Shown here: positions 15,046-22,947 of the stretch, one piece after another
Numbering within the stretch: position 1 is the stretch's first letter
Layout of the letters: every line of letters begins with the position of its first letter
Assembly (NCBI GenBank): GCA_964453665.1
Contig: CAYVQT010000048.1
Location: 1 to 23,076 of the forward strand
Source: DAOUTY01 sp964453665
Lineage (GTDB): Bacteria > Chloroflexota > Dehalococcoidia > SZUA-161
Direction of reading: 5' to 3'
DNA length: 23,076 nt
The notes under the pieces: model-generated
Database searches by the model: none
The model's input: only the letters and a program-made list of their open reading frames with translations
What the model was told of the DNA's origin: nothing
Made by a program: the position numbers and the translations under genes

Positions 15046-16224
15046 TTATTCCTCTCTTTCAAATATGCCCGCTGCCCCCATGCCACCTCCGGTGCACATA
15101 GTGACCATGCCGAATTTAGCTTTTCGCCGCTCCATCTCGTAGAGCAGCTTGGTAGTAAGATAAGCCCCGGTACAGCCTAAGGGATGCCCCAGAGCAATGG
15201 AGCCGCCGTTAACGTTCAGCCTGCCCATATCGATACCCAGGTTTCTGACGACGTACAGTGATTGAGAGGCAAACGCCTCGTTTAGCTCTATGACATCGAT
15301 CTGGTCGAGCGACATTCCCACATTTTTCAATGCCCTGGGGACCGCTACCACCGGCCCAATACCCATTATATCAGGGTCTACGCCCCCAACGCCAAATGAC
15401 CTGAATACACCCATAGGCTTCAACCCTAACTCGCCCGCCTTCTCCTTGGACATGACCACCACCGCTGCGGCGCCATCATTCATCGGGCAGGAGTTGCCCG
15501 CAGTCACCGAGCCGCCGGCGCGAAAGAGGGGCCGCAACTTGGAAAGCTTCTCCAGGGATGTGTCGAATCTTACGCATTCATCCGTATCAAACGTTCTTTC
15601 CAGTTGCACAGCCTTCCCATTTTCGAAAATACGGTCTACGACCTGCAGCGGCAGCACCTGCTCTTTGAAGACCCCCTCGTTAAGGGCCCTGATAGCCTTT
15701 TGATGGCTCTCCAGAGCGAACGCATCCTGGTCCTCTCTGCTTATGCTGAACCGCTGGGCCACATTCTCAGCGGTCAGCCCCATTGTCATATACGTCTCAG
15801 GGTATGTTTCCATCAATTCCGGGTCAGGCAGCGGCTTGTTGCCCCCCATGGGCACCAGGGTCATGTGCTCCACCCCGGCCGCGACAATCACGTCTGCAAA
15901 ACCGCACATAATCCTCTGGCAGGCTACGGCAATAGCATCAAGACCCGAGGCGCAGTACCTGTTCACTGTCATCCCCGGCACCTGCGACGACAAACCCGCT
16001 TTGAGCGCTATTACCCTGCCTATATTCATCCCCATCTCCGCCTCGGGGAAAGAGCAGCCCATGACTACATCCTCAACGTCCTCGGGTTTTAGCCCTTTAG
16101 CCCTTCTTACTGCTTCCTTGACTACCTCTGTAGCCGTGTGCTCGGGCCTCGTGTTCCTGAAGCTGCCTGATATCGCCCTTGCCAGCGCGGTCCTCACTGC
16201 CGATACTACAACTGCTTCCTGCAT
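15046..16224 (-). CDS. fadA: Acetyl-CoA acyltransferase (3-ketoacyl-CoA thiolase)
   Basis: This thiolase performs the last step of beta-oxidation, cleaving 3-ketoacyl-CoA with CoA to give acetyl-CoA and a shortened acyl-CoA. At 392 residues it has the full degradative thiolase layout: nucleophile C91 in VNRYCASG, the ELNEAFA motif, H347 in GHPLGCTGA, and the second catalytic C377 in MCTGGGMGAAG. It lies between fadN (24-base gap) and fadE (14-base gap), so it is cotranscribed with both. The position in a fadN-fadA-fadE string favours a beta-oxidation thiolase over a biosynthetic acetoacetyl-CoA thiolase. Confidence 0.95.
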   Translation of the reverse strand: MQEAVVVSAVRTALARAISGSFRNTRPEHTATEVVKEAVRRAKGLKPEDVEDVVMGCSFPEAEMGMNIGRVIALKAGLSSQVPGMTVNRYCASGLDAIAVACQRIMCGFADVIVAAGVEHMTLVPMGGNKPLPDPELMETYPETYMTMGLTAENVAQRFSISREDQDAFALESHQKAIRALNEGVFKEQVLPLQVVDRIFENGKAVQLERTFDTDECVRFDTSLEKLSKLRPLFRAGGSVTAGNSCPMNDGAAAVVVMSKEKAGELGLKPMGVFRSFGVGGVDPDIMGIGPVVAVPRALKNVGMSLDQIDVIELNEAFASQSLYVVRNLGIDMGRLNVNGGSIALGHPLGCTGAYLTTKLLYEMERRKAKFGMVTMCTGGGMGAAGIFEREE

Positions 16225-16248
16225 GGCTATATCTCCTTACCGTTAGGA

Positions 16249-18681
16249 CTAATTCCTCAGTGGTCTGCCAGTTTCAATGAAGTGTTTCATCCTGGCCTGG
16301 GTCTTCTCCTCCCCGCACAGGGAAAGGAAGGCTTCCCTTTCCAGATCCAGCAGGTATTCCTCGGTCACCAGGGTATTCTGATCTACATCGCCGCCGGTGA
16401 GCACGTACGCAAGCTTCGTCGCTACTACGGCATCGTGGTCGGTTATGTACAAGCCTTCCTTCAACAGGTAGACCAGCAGTTCCAGCAGCCCCATTCCGGT
16501 CCTGCCGGTTACCCTGATTTCATCTCTGGGCCTCGGCCGGTGGTAGCCCTCGCTGACGAGGTTAAGCACGGATTGCTTGGCATCGTATAGCAGATGGTCC
16601 CGGTTCATAGTAATCCTATCGTTCGGTCTTAAGAAGCCTAATTCATAAGCCTCTTGTGCACAGGTCGATACCTTGGCCATAGCGATAGTTTCGAAGACCC
16701 GCGCCACATAAGGGAGAATATCAGGTTTACCCCCGCCGGGAACCGCGCTGGGAATGCTGGGCGGCACCCAGTCAGTAGCCCTCAAGAGCATCTCTTTGCA
16801 GCCCCCTCCCGAGGGAATGACCCCCATCCCGAACTCCACCAGGCCCATATAGGCCTCGACATGAGCCCGTACCATGTCTGCTGCAAGGCATACCTCGCAT
16901 CCCCCGCCCAGCGTCATGCGAAAAGGCGCGGCTACAACCGGCTTCGCCGAGTACTTAACGGTCATGAGCGCCTGATGAATCTGTCTTATTGCAAGATCCA
17001 GAGTATCCCACTGCTTACCCTGAATAGCCGGGTAAATCTGCTTTATGTCTGCGCCGACACAGAAGTTAGCGCCTTGATTCCCGATAACAAGACCCTCGAA
17101 GTTCTCCTCCACCTCCGCTACACTGTCGCCAATCATCCGGATAACATCAGGGTCTATGGCATTGTTCGGTGAATGGAATTCCAGGCAGGTAACGCCATCT
17201 CCCATATCAATGAGGCTCGCTCCCGCGCTGGATTTAATCACCCCTGTCCTTTCCTTTAATGAAGGGAGCAGGATGATCTGAGGCTTATCCTCTATCCCCA
17301 CATAGTCCGCTTTCCCGAAGTCGTAATAGTAATTTTTACCATTCCGTTTCTCATAGAACCGCTCTCTACCCGACTTGAGCATCCGCTCTATCTTCTCCGG
17401 TATCTTCTCCCCTTCTTTCTGCATCCTCTCCACGGATTTTATGAGACCTACGGCATCCCAGGTCTCGAAGGGCCCGAGGTCCCAGTTGAAACCCCACCTC
17501 ATAGCCCGATCAACATTCAATATATCATCCGCAATCTCGGGGACCTTCGCAGCACTGTAAAGCAGCATCCTTTTGAGCGTCTTCCAGGCAAAGAGCCCGG
17601 CCCTATCATCCGAATATACCAGGGTCTGCAAACTTACGGCCGGGTCGCCTGCCTTTCTGAGCTCGTCCAGCATGGGGAGGCCGGGGCTCCTCTGCGGTAC
17701 ATATTCCATGCTGTTGTAATCCAGGGTCAAAATTTTCGAACCTTCGGGCCCCATTACCTTCTGATAGAAACCCTTTTGCGTCTTGTCGCCGAGAAGACCG
17801 GAATCAACCATCTTCTTCACGAAATCGGGGACAGCGAAGTCCTGCTTTTCCTGCTCGTCCTCTATGTTCTCACAGACGTTCTGTGCCACCTTCAGGAATG
17901 TATCCAGCCCCACCATATCCGACGTTCTGAAGGAGGCGCTCCTCGGCCTGCCCATCGGGGGTCCGGTTATGGCATCCGCTTCCTCGATAGTGTAGCCGTC
18001 CTCAACCATGATCTTCATAACACCGATAACAGCGTGAGCGCCTATTCTATTAGCGATGAAGTTAGGTGTATCTTTGGCAAAGACAATGCTCTTGCCCAGC
18101 GATTTCTCACAGAAGTCCGCCATGAAAGACAGCAGTTCCCTGTCTGTTGACCTGCCGGGTATGATCTCGAGGAGGCTCATGTGTCTGGGGGGATTAAAGA
18201 AATGCGTACCCATAAAATGCGCCCTGGTCTCCTCAGACAGCTCTTCCGATATCCTCTCTATCGACAGGCCGGAGGTATTCGTGCTGATAATTGTGCCGGG
18301 CTTAATGTATTGCTCAACCTTCCGCAGCAGCCCTCTTTTTATGGTCAAATCCTCCACAACTCCCTCAATAATCCAGTCGACATCCGAAAGCCACTGCATA
18401 TGATCATCGAAGTTTCCCGGGGTGATTAGCTTGGCATCCGCAGGGACAAACATCGCCGGTGGCCTTGTCCCAATGGTATTCTGTATCCCCATCCGGGCAA
18501 GCTTGTTCCTGAACTCAGGAGACTCCTCAGTCAGACCTTGCTTAACATCCTGCTCGTCCGGCTCCTTGGGGACGATATCCAGCAGGCAGGTGGGCACATC
18601 CACAGCCGCCAGAAGGGCGGCTATCCTGCTTCCCATAACACCGGCGCCAAGTACCGCCGCTTTCCTGATTCTTCTTTTCAT
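16249..18681 (-). CDS. fadN: 3-hydroxyacyl-CoA dehydrogenase/enoyl-CoA hydratase fusion (FadN type)
   Basis: This bifunctional protein hydrates trans-2-enoyl-CoA and oxidises the 3-hydroxyacyl-CoA with NAD+. The dehydrogenase comes first: Rossmann motif GAGVMG at 12-17, NTSGLSI, and catalytic His in GTHFFNPP, followed by two helical C-terminal subdomains to about 410. The hydratase/isomerase domain is near 485-720, with the oxyanion-hole region GANFCVGADIK and both acidic positions, in GGGCEVCLAADM and LVEFGMGVIPSGGG. The order, dehydrogenase before hydratase, is that of Bacillus FadN (about 790 residues) and the reverse of E. coli FadB; the length here is 810. It heads the fad transcription unit, behind its own promoter. 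Confidence 0.94.
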   Translation of the reverse strand: MKRRIRKAAVLGAGVMGSRIAALLAAVDVPTCLLDIVPKEPDEQDVKQGLTEESPEFRNKLARMGIQNTIGTRPPAMFVPADAKLITPGNFDDHMQWLSDVDWIIEGVVEDLTIKRGLLRKVEQYIKPGTIISTNTSGLSIERISEELSEETRAHFMGTHFFNPPRHMSLLEIIPGRSTDRELLSFMADFCEKSLGKSIVFAKDTPNFIANRIGAHAVIGVMKIMVEDGYTIEEADAITGPPMGRPRSASFRTSDMVGLDTFLKVAQNVCENIEDEQEKQDFAVPDFVKKMVDSGLLGDKTQKGFYQKVMGPEGSKILTLDYNSMEYVPQRSPGLPMLDELRKAGDPAVSLQTLVYSDDRAGLFAWKTLKRMLLYSAAKVPEIADDILNVDRAMRWGFNWDLGPFETWDAVGLIKSVERMQKEGEKIPEKIERMLKSGRERFYEKRNGKNYYYDFGKADYVGIEDKPQIILLPSLKERTGVIKSSAGASLIDMGDGVTCLEFHSPNNAIDPDVIRMIGDSVAEVEENFEGLVIGNQGANFCVGADIKQIYPAIQGKQWDTLDLAIRQIHQALMTVKYSAKPVVAAPFRMTLGGGCEVCLAADMVRAHVEAYMGLVEFGMGVIPSGGGCKEMLLRATDWVPPSIPSAVPGGGKPDILPYVARVFETIAMAKVSTCAQEAYELGFLRPNDRITMNRDHLLYDAKQSVLNLVSEGYHRPRPRDEIRVTGRTGMGLLELLVYLLKEGLYITDHDAVVATKLAYVLTGGDVDQNTLVTEEYLLDLEREAFLSLCGEEKTQARMKHFIETGRPLRN

Positions 18682-18730
18682 AGCTTCATCCGTCCCTTAT
18701 CCTAAATAAATTGTTGGGGTAGCATGCTGG

Positions 18731-18756
18731 GTCTCTCATTCTAACTCCAGAGAGAC
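18731..18756 (-). promoter_or_regulatory. Inverted repeat in the fadN leader, possible operator
   Basis: GTCTCT (18731-18736) and AGAGAC (18751-18756) are perfect inverted arms 14 bases apart. The site lies about 50 bases upstream of fadN, between its promoter and start codon. It does not match the Bacillus FadR operator well, so a regulator is only a guess. Confidence 0.25.
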
Positions 18757-18786
18757 TGAGTCAAGCATTTCTCAAGTGGCGTTGGG

Positions 18787-18815
18787 ATGATATCCCCTTT
18801 GCCCAACATTGTCAA
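18787..18815 (-). promoter_or_regulatory. Sigma70-type promoter of the fad cluster
   Basis: On the minus strand TTGACA (18815-18810) and TATCAT (18792-18787) are separated by exactly 17 bases. Transcription would begin near 18780, about 100 bases upstream of fadN. A second, poorer TTGACT lies nearer the gene, at 18760-18765. Confidence 0.65.
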
Positions 18816-18885
18816 GACAACCACGAGCAGCTCGCTTGATGGGAGCTTGTCTTTGGATGGGCACAATCGCAAAACCGCAGTGATA

Positions 18886-18894
18886 TGCTATAAT
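18886..18894 (+). promoter_or_regulatory. Extended -10 promoter of the glycyl radical enzyme gene
   Basis: TGCTATAAT matches the extended -10 consensus (TGnTATAAT); the -35 region is poor. The start point near 18901 would leave a leader of only about 16 bases, which still includes the AGAGGGAG ribosome binding site. It is divergent from the fadN promoter. Confidence 0.5.
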
Positions 18895-18916
18895 TTAAAC
18901 AGAGGGAGCGGCGGAC

Positions 18917-21283
18917 GTGAGAGAATCAGCAGCGACCATTGAGGAGAAGGAGGAATCCCGGCGCTTCAAGCGCATAAAGAAGGAACTCCTCTCCATCCCC
19001 GTGTATCTGTGCCCGGAGCGGGCATACCTCATAACGGACTATTTCAAGCACCACGATGATCCGGGTGAGCCTATGATAGTTCGCAAGGCCAGGGCCTTGC
19101 GCCACCTTCTACAGCAAAAGTCGGTTCACATCTATCCCGATGAGCTGATCGCGGGCAACATGGGCAGCCAGCGCATATCCGCCATCATACAGCCCGAGCT
19201 CAGCGGGGTTTTTATGGGCAGCGACCTGCTGTGGATAGGCAGGAGGAAGACCAATCCCCTGCGAATCTCCTGGCGCGACCGTTTGAAGCTTTTACTGCGC
19301 GTCTTCCCTTACTGGCTCGTACGGAACATGCCCTTCAGGGCTTTCGCTCCACGTTTTCGGGAGTTCCTGCGCTACGCACTGGAACAGCTTGACGCAACCT
19401 ACTACCTGATCAATGAGGCCGGTGGCATCGGGCACTTTCTCCCTAACTACGAAAAGATGCTCATGCTGGGTGTTGAGGGCTATCTGGAGTCTATCGAGGA
19501 AAAGGATGGGGACATCTACCGTGCGGTTCGCATCGCCTGCGAGGGGCTGGTCGATTATTCCAAACGCCTGGCGCAGGAGGCCGAGCGTCTGGCTGCCGAG
19601 GAAACGGACAGCGCGCGCGCTGCGGAACTACGCGAAATTGCGCGCATTTGCCGGAAAGTTCCGCGCAGCCCGGCGGCAACATTACATGAAGCTTTACAGT
19701 CCCTGTGGCTAACCCATATGGCGGTTAACCTCGAAGGGCTTAACTCCGCTATCTCCTTCGGCAGGATAGACCAGTATCTCTATCCTTATTATCAGCATGA
19801 CCTCGAGGAAGGCAGAATAACCCGCGAGCGCGCACGGGAACTTCTACTCTGCTTTTCCGCCAAGGCTACCGAGCACGTCTTTCTGCTTTCCGAGAAAGTC
19901 AGTCAGTACCACGGCGGCTACCTTGTGGTTCAAGCGGCGATAGTGGGCGGCACAGACCGTGAGGGGAGGGATGCCGTCAACGACCTCACCTACATATTCC
20001 TCGACGTAATGGAGGAATCCGGCCTGCGGGACCCGAATTATCAGGCGCGCATCCATGACGGCTCCTCCGGGGATTACCTCAGGCGTGTAGCTGAGGTAGC
20101 CAGAAAAGGCAACGCTGTTCCGGCCCTTTTCAATGACGAGGCCGCCGTGTCATCTCTCGTGCGCCACGGCTACCCTCCGGAAGAGGCCCGTAACTATGGA
20201 GTCGTGGGCTGCGTGGAGCTATCGTTACCGGGGAAGAGTTTCCTCTCCACCGATGCCGGTCTCTTCAATCTCCCTCTGTGCCTCGAACTGGCGCTTAATC
20301 GTGGAAGGCGTCTTAAGGCACGCAGACGCATCGGCGCTGAAACCCCTGACCCTGCTTCCTTCACTGGCATCGACCAGGTAATCGATGCCTTCCGGGAGCA
20401 GATAGAATTCATGGTAGGGCGCATGATATATGACCTGCAGGTGATTGAAAAGGGAAACCGTGATTACCATCCCACCCCCCTCTCGTCCATGCTTGTAGAC
20501 GGCTGTCTTGAGTCCGGACGGGATGTCACCGAAGGAGGAGCCTTCTATAACTCCAGCGGTATCCAGGGGGTCGGGGTAGCAGACGTAGCGGATTCACTGG
20601 CAGCCCTGGACGAGGTAGTGTTCCGGCGTAAAAGCTATACCATGGACCAGGTATTGAATGCCATGCGCAGCAACTACGCCTCACATCCCGAGATACAGGC
20701 AGAGCTGCTCAGCGCACCCAAGTACGGTAACGACCAGCTACAACCCGATGAATATGCCGACCGCGTTGCACGCATCTTCCACTCGGCTCTCGCTCAACAC
20801 CGCAACACGCGCGACGGTCCATATGTGCCCGGATACTATTCCGTGACGTGCCACGTGGCCTTCGGTCGAAAGGTAAGCGCCCTGCCCAGCGGTAGAAAGT
20901 CCGGGGAGTCGCTTGCAGCCAGCCTGGGTCCATCCAACGGGCGGGACCGCCTCGGGCCTACTGCTCTGCTCAATTCAGTGGCGCGCGTGGACTCCACTCT
21001 CTCGCCCAATGGCTATGCAATGAACCTTCGCTTCGACCCTCATACGCTGGCCGGCGACCGGGGAGTGAATATCCTTTCCGGCCTGGTCAGGGGCTTCTTC
21101 GATTCAGGGGGTATGGAGATGCAACTGAACGTACTCGACCCTGAGATGCTGGAGGACGCCCGCAGCAACCCGGGTAAATATCCGGAACTTGTCGTAAGGG
21201 TATCGGGCTACTGCGCCTACTTCGACGACCTCCCCGATGCCGCAAAGCTGGAGATCATATCCCGGACTCGTCTCGAGGTATAG
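18917..21283 (+). CDS. Glycyl radical enzyme of unassigned class (PFL-like)
   Basis: This 788-residue protein has the pyruvate formate-lyase-like N-terminal domain (for example IYPDELIAGNMGSQ) and the C-terminal glycyl radical domain. The radical glycine is G764 in RVSGYCAYF, 25 residues from the end. The thiyl cysteine is C432 in GCVE, with E434 giving the C-x-E motif of dehydratases, C-N/C-S lyases and decarboxylases; PFL has two adjacent cysteines instead. It is thus probably an eliminase or decarboxylase rather than a PFL, but the residues after the cysteine (LSLPGKSF) do not let me name the substrate. The start is GTG with AGAGGGAG upstream. No activating radical SAM enzyme is adjacent; the SPASM protein at 301-1347 is of a different type. 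The radical is oxygen-sensitive, implying an anaerobe. Confidence 0.92.
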   Translation: MRESAATIEEKEESRRFKRIKKELLSIPVYLCPERAYLITDYFKHHDDPGEPMIVRKARALRHLLQQKSVHIYPDELIAGNMGSQRISAIIQPELSGVFMGSDLLWIGRRKTNPLRISWRDRLKLLLRVFPYWLVRNMPFRAFAPRFREFLRYALEQLDATYYLINEAGGIGHFLPNYEKMLMLGVEGYLESIEEKDGDIYRAVRIACEGLVDYSKRLAQEAERLAAEETDSARAAELREIARICRKVPRSPAATLHEALQSLWLTHMAVNLEGLNSAISFGRIDQYLYPYYQHDLEEGRITRERARELLLCFSAKATEHVFLLSEKVSQYHGGYLVVQAAIVGGTDREGRDAVNDLTYIFLDVMEESGLRDPNYQARIHDGSSGDYLRRVAEVARKGNAVPALFNDEAAVSSLVRHGYPPEEARNYGVVGCVELSLPGKSFLSTDAGLFNLPLCLELALNRGRRLKARRRIGAETPDPASFTGIDQVIDAFREQIEFMVGRMIYDLQVIEKGNRDYHPTPLSSMLVDGCLESGRDVTEGGAFYNSSGIQGVGVADVADSLAALDEVVFRRKSYTMDQVLNAMRSNYASHPEIQAELLSAPKYGNDQLQPDEYADRVARIFHSALAQHRNTRDGPYVPGYYSVTCHVAFGRKVSALPSGRKSGESLAASLGPSNGRDRLGPTALLNSVARVDSTLSPNGYAMNLRFDPHTLAGDRGVNILSGLVRGFFDSGGMEMQLNVLDPEMLEDARSNPGKYPELVVRVSGYCAYFDDLPDAAKLEIISRTRLEV

Positions 21284-21360
21284 AACAGCGCCCGCAGTCA
21301 AGTTGGCAACGACCTGGGGTACACACCAATGGCTACGAATAATGGGGCACGCAGGGCAAG

Positions 21361-21756
21361 ATGTTTTTAAGACTCGCACTCTTGTTTATTCTAACGCCGC
21401 TCGTTGAACTGGCGATTCTCGTCTATCTGGGAACCATTATCGGCGCTCTATACACCATACTTATCGTCGTAGCAACAGGCATACTTGGAGCCATTCTGGC
21501 AAGGAATCAGGGCCTGGCGATAATTTCCAGGATTCGCATCAGTCTCGAGCGCGGAGTTTTACCTTCAAACGAGCTGCTCCACGGAGCCCTGATACTCACA
21601 GGCGGTCTGTTTCTGCTCACACCCGGAGTTATCACCGATATCATCGGACTCGCACTATTGATTCCTCAAACGAGATTTTTCATAGTCATCTGGCTTCGGG
21701 GTATTATACGTCGCAGGATTCAGCGCGGAGAGTTCCACTTCCAGGAAATGCGCTAG
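21361..21756 (+). CDS. fxsA: FxsA-family membrane protein
   Basis: FxsA is a cytoplasmic membrane protein; in E. coli its overproduction relieves exclusion of phage T7 by the F plasmid, but its normal role is unknown. The 131 residues show about three or four hydrophobic segments (near 1-20, 24-46, 76-100 and 105-115) and the family hallmarks: an early PLVE, a GILGAILAR turn after the second helix, and LLTPGVITDIIGLALLIP. The C-terminus is basic and cytoplasmic in character. The ATG is preceded by a weak GGGCAAG. It begins 77 bases after the glycyl radical enzyme; no functional link is evident. Confidence 0.88.
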   Translation: MFLRLALLFILTPLVELAILVYLGTIIGALYTILIVVATGILGAILARNQGLAIISRIRISLERGVLPSNELLHGALILTGGLFLLTPGVITDIIGLALLIPQTRFFIVIWLRGIIRRRIQRGEFHFQEMR

Positions 21757-21766
21757 CAATACATAT

Positions 21767-21791
21767 AAAAACGCCGCCTGACGGCGGCGTT
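21767..21791 (-). terminator. Intrinsic terminator between fxsA and the proteasome-like gene
   Basis: AACGCCGCC and GGCGGCGTT form a perfect 9-bp GC-rich stem with loop TGAC. On the minus strand a run of five T follows (21771-21767), so it terminates the Ntn-hydrolase transcript. On the plus strand it sits 13 bases after the fxsA stop and may also act there, with only a weak T tail. Confidence 0.75.
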
Positions 21792-21888
21792 CCAAACCGG
21801 ATATATCAACCGCATTTTAAAATTTGGCGCACGAATGTCGGTACGTCCCGGCGCGCTGCACACAGCTCCGGGGCATCCGGAAGCTTGC

Positions 21889-22563
21889 TTAGGCGGTGCT
21901 TTTACTCTCCGCAACCTCCTCCATCCATTTGACAACCTCGGGCACCTCCATCCGCATCCTGAACAAAGCCACCATCTGGTCAACAACGCGTTCAGCCTCA
22001 TCCCATAACTCTTCGGTATCGCTGATCATCTCGATGCCGCCGTCGTCCTTCACCAGGGCAACATCGATCCCATCACCAACGGCCACGCTCGCCCTGGCAG
22101 CCGCCCTCACGAATATGGCCAATATCTTCCATGCTACATCAACAGGTGTCTCCTCCCAGGGGAACAACCGGCCGATAGCCCCGTACTCCTCGGCGATACC
22201 CCACACCTGATACGCCACTTTGGCCGGTGGATAATTAGCCATCACCTGGTAGAGGCCGGCCCGTCCGTTAACTACAACAGCGGCAGGGAAGACAGGGCAG
22301 TCATTCCTGAACATCGTGTATCGCGCGACAAGCGCGTCCACTGTATCCCCCACATCCCAACAGCTAACTCTACCCTCTTCCGACAACGCCCTCTCCAGAG
22401 CATCATAGAACGGCTGCACGCCGACCCGCGCGATAACCACGCCGTCAAATTTACGCAGCTTTATCTCAGGTAGCGAAATCTCCATGCCGCCCTGCCTTAC
22501 CATCCTGCGGTCTGCGACTATGGCCACTCCGTCATGGCATCTAGCCCCAATCGCTATTGTCAT
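21889..22563 (-). CDS. Proteasome beta/HslV-like Ntn-hydrolase, no adjacent ATPase
   Basis: After removal of Met1 the 223-residue chain begins TIAIGARCHDGVAIVADRR. Counting the Thr as residue 1, Asp is at 17 and Arg at 19, as in 20S proteasome beta subunits and HslV. A lysine in PEIKLRKFDG falls at about 33-36, where the catalytic Lys33 is expected after a strand leading into a GV(V/I)IA segment. This fits a processed-threonine N-terminal nucleophile peptidase without a propeptide. It is somewhat longer than HslV and ends in an acidic helical tail. There is no hslU, other AAA+ ATPase or second subunit nearby. The Shine-Dalgarno GGGGAGGT lies 6 bases upstream, and the gene has its own promoter and terminator. 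Related orphan families (Anbu, BPH) exist; I cannot say whether it is one of these or separate. Confidence 0.72.
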   Translation of the reverse strand: MTIAIGARCHDGVAIVADRRMVRQGGMEISLPEIKLRKFDGVVIARVGVQPFYDALERALSEEGRVSCWDVGDTVDALVARYTMFRNDCPVFPAAVVVNGRAGLYQVMANYPPAKVAYQVWGIAEEYGAIGRLFPWEETPVDVAWKILAIFVRAAARASVAVGDGIDVALVKDDGGIEMISDTEELWDEAERVVDQMVALFRMRMEVPEVVKWMEEVAESKSTA

Positions 22564-22622
22564 GCTGTACCTCCCCTGTCACTGAACCAATACTTCCATA
22601 AAACAACACCTTGTTACTCCGG

Positions 22623-22651
22623 AGCATAGCCTGACGAAGCGCTTATGTCAA
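22623..22651 (-). promoter_or_regulatory. Sigma70-type promoter of the proteasome-like gene
   Basis: On the minus strand TTGACA (22651-22646) and TATGCT (22628-22623) are separated by exactly 17 bases. The start would be near 22616, about 50 bases upstream of the ATG. Confidence 0.62.
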
Positions 22652-22741
22652 CAGCACGGGTAAAAGCAGCTACAATTTATGTCAGGTTAGCGCCACAAGT
22701 ACTTCTCCATCGTGGTTGATGGTAGAGCCGGAAGCTCTGTA

Positions 22742-22771
22742 TTGACAACCAGAGTACCATGTATGTATTAT
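22742..22771 (+). promoter_or_regulatory. Promoter of the terminal membrane-protein gene
   Basis: TTGACA (22742-22747) and TATTAT (22766-22771) are separated by 18 bases. Transcription near 22778 would give a leader of about 170 bases before the ATG at 22948. Confidence 0.5.
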
Positions 22772-22894
22772 CAGCGGCAATAGCAATGAGGGTCAGGACG
22801 CCTCATTGTGAATTGAAATGGAGAATGTCGGTCTAGAGGTATTATTACCATGACAGCCATAGTTACCGGTTTATTATGATATCCTCCTAACCTG

Positions 22895-22911
22895 CCCTGC
22901 TCCCAGCAGGG
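22895..22911 (+). promoter_or_regulatory. Leader hairpin upstream of the terminal gene
   Basis: CCCTGCT and AGCAGGG form a perfect 7-bp stem with a CCC loop, about 24 bases before the AGGAGG ribosome binding site. No T-run follows. It could stabilise the mRNA end. Confidence 0.4.
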
Positions 22912-22947
22912 AGTCCGGTTATTAATAAACTTTTGCAGGAGGCAGTC

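Larger units (their letters stand above)
22564..22947 (+). other. Gene-free region with divergent promoters
   Basis: I see no credible gene in these 384 bases. They hold the minus-strand promoter of the Ntn-hydrolase (22623-22651), small hairpins (CCATC/GATGG near 22708-22723, AGAGC/GCTCT near 22723-22737), a plus-strand promoter (22742-22771), and the long leader of the last gene with a hairpin at 22895-22911. Confidence 0.6.

Noticed and set aside
22786..22836. 16-codon plus-strand ORF in the terminal intergenic region
   Set aside because: It has no ribosome binding site and no features; it is likely chance.
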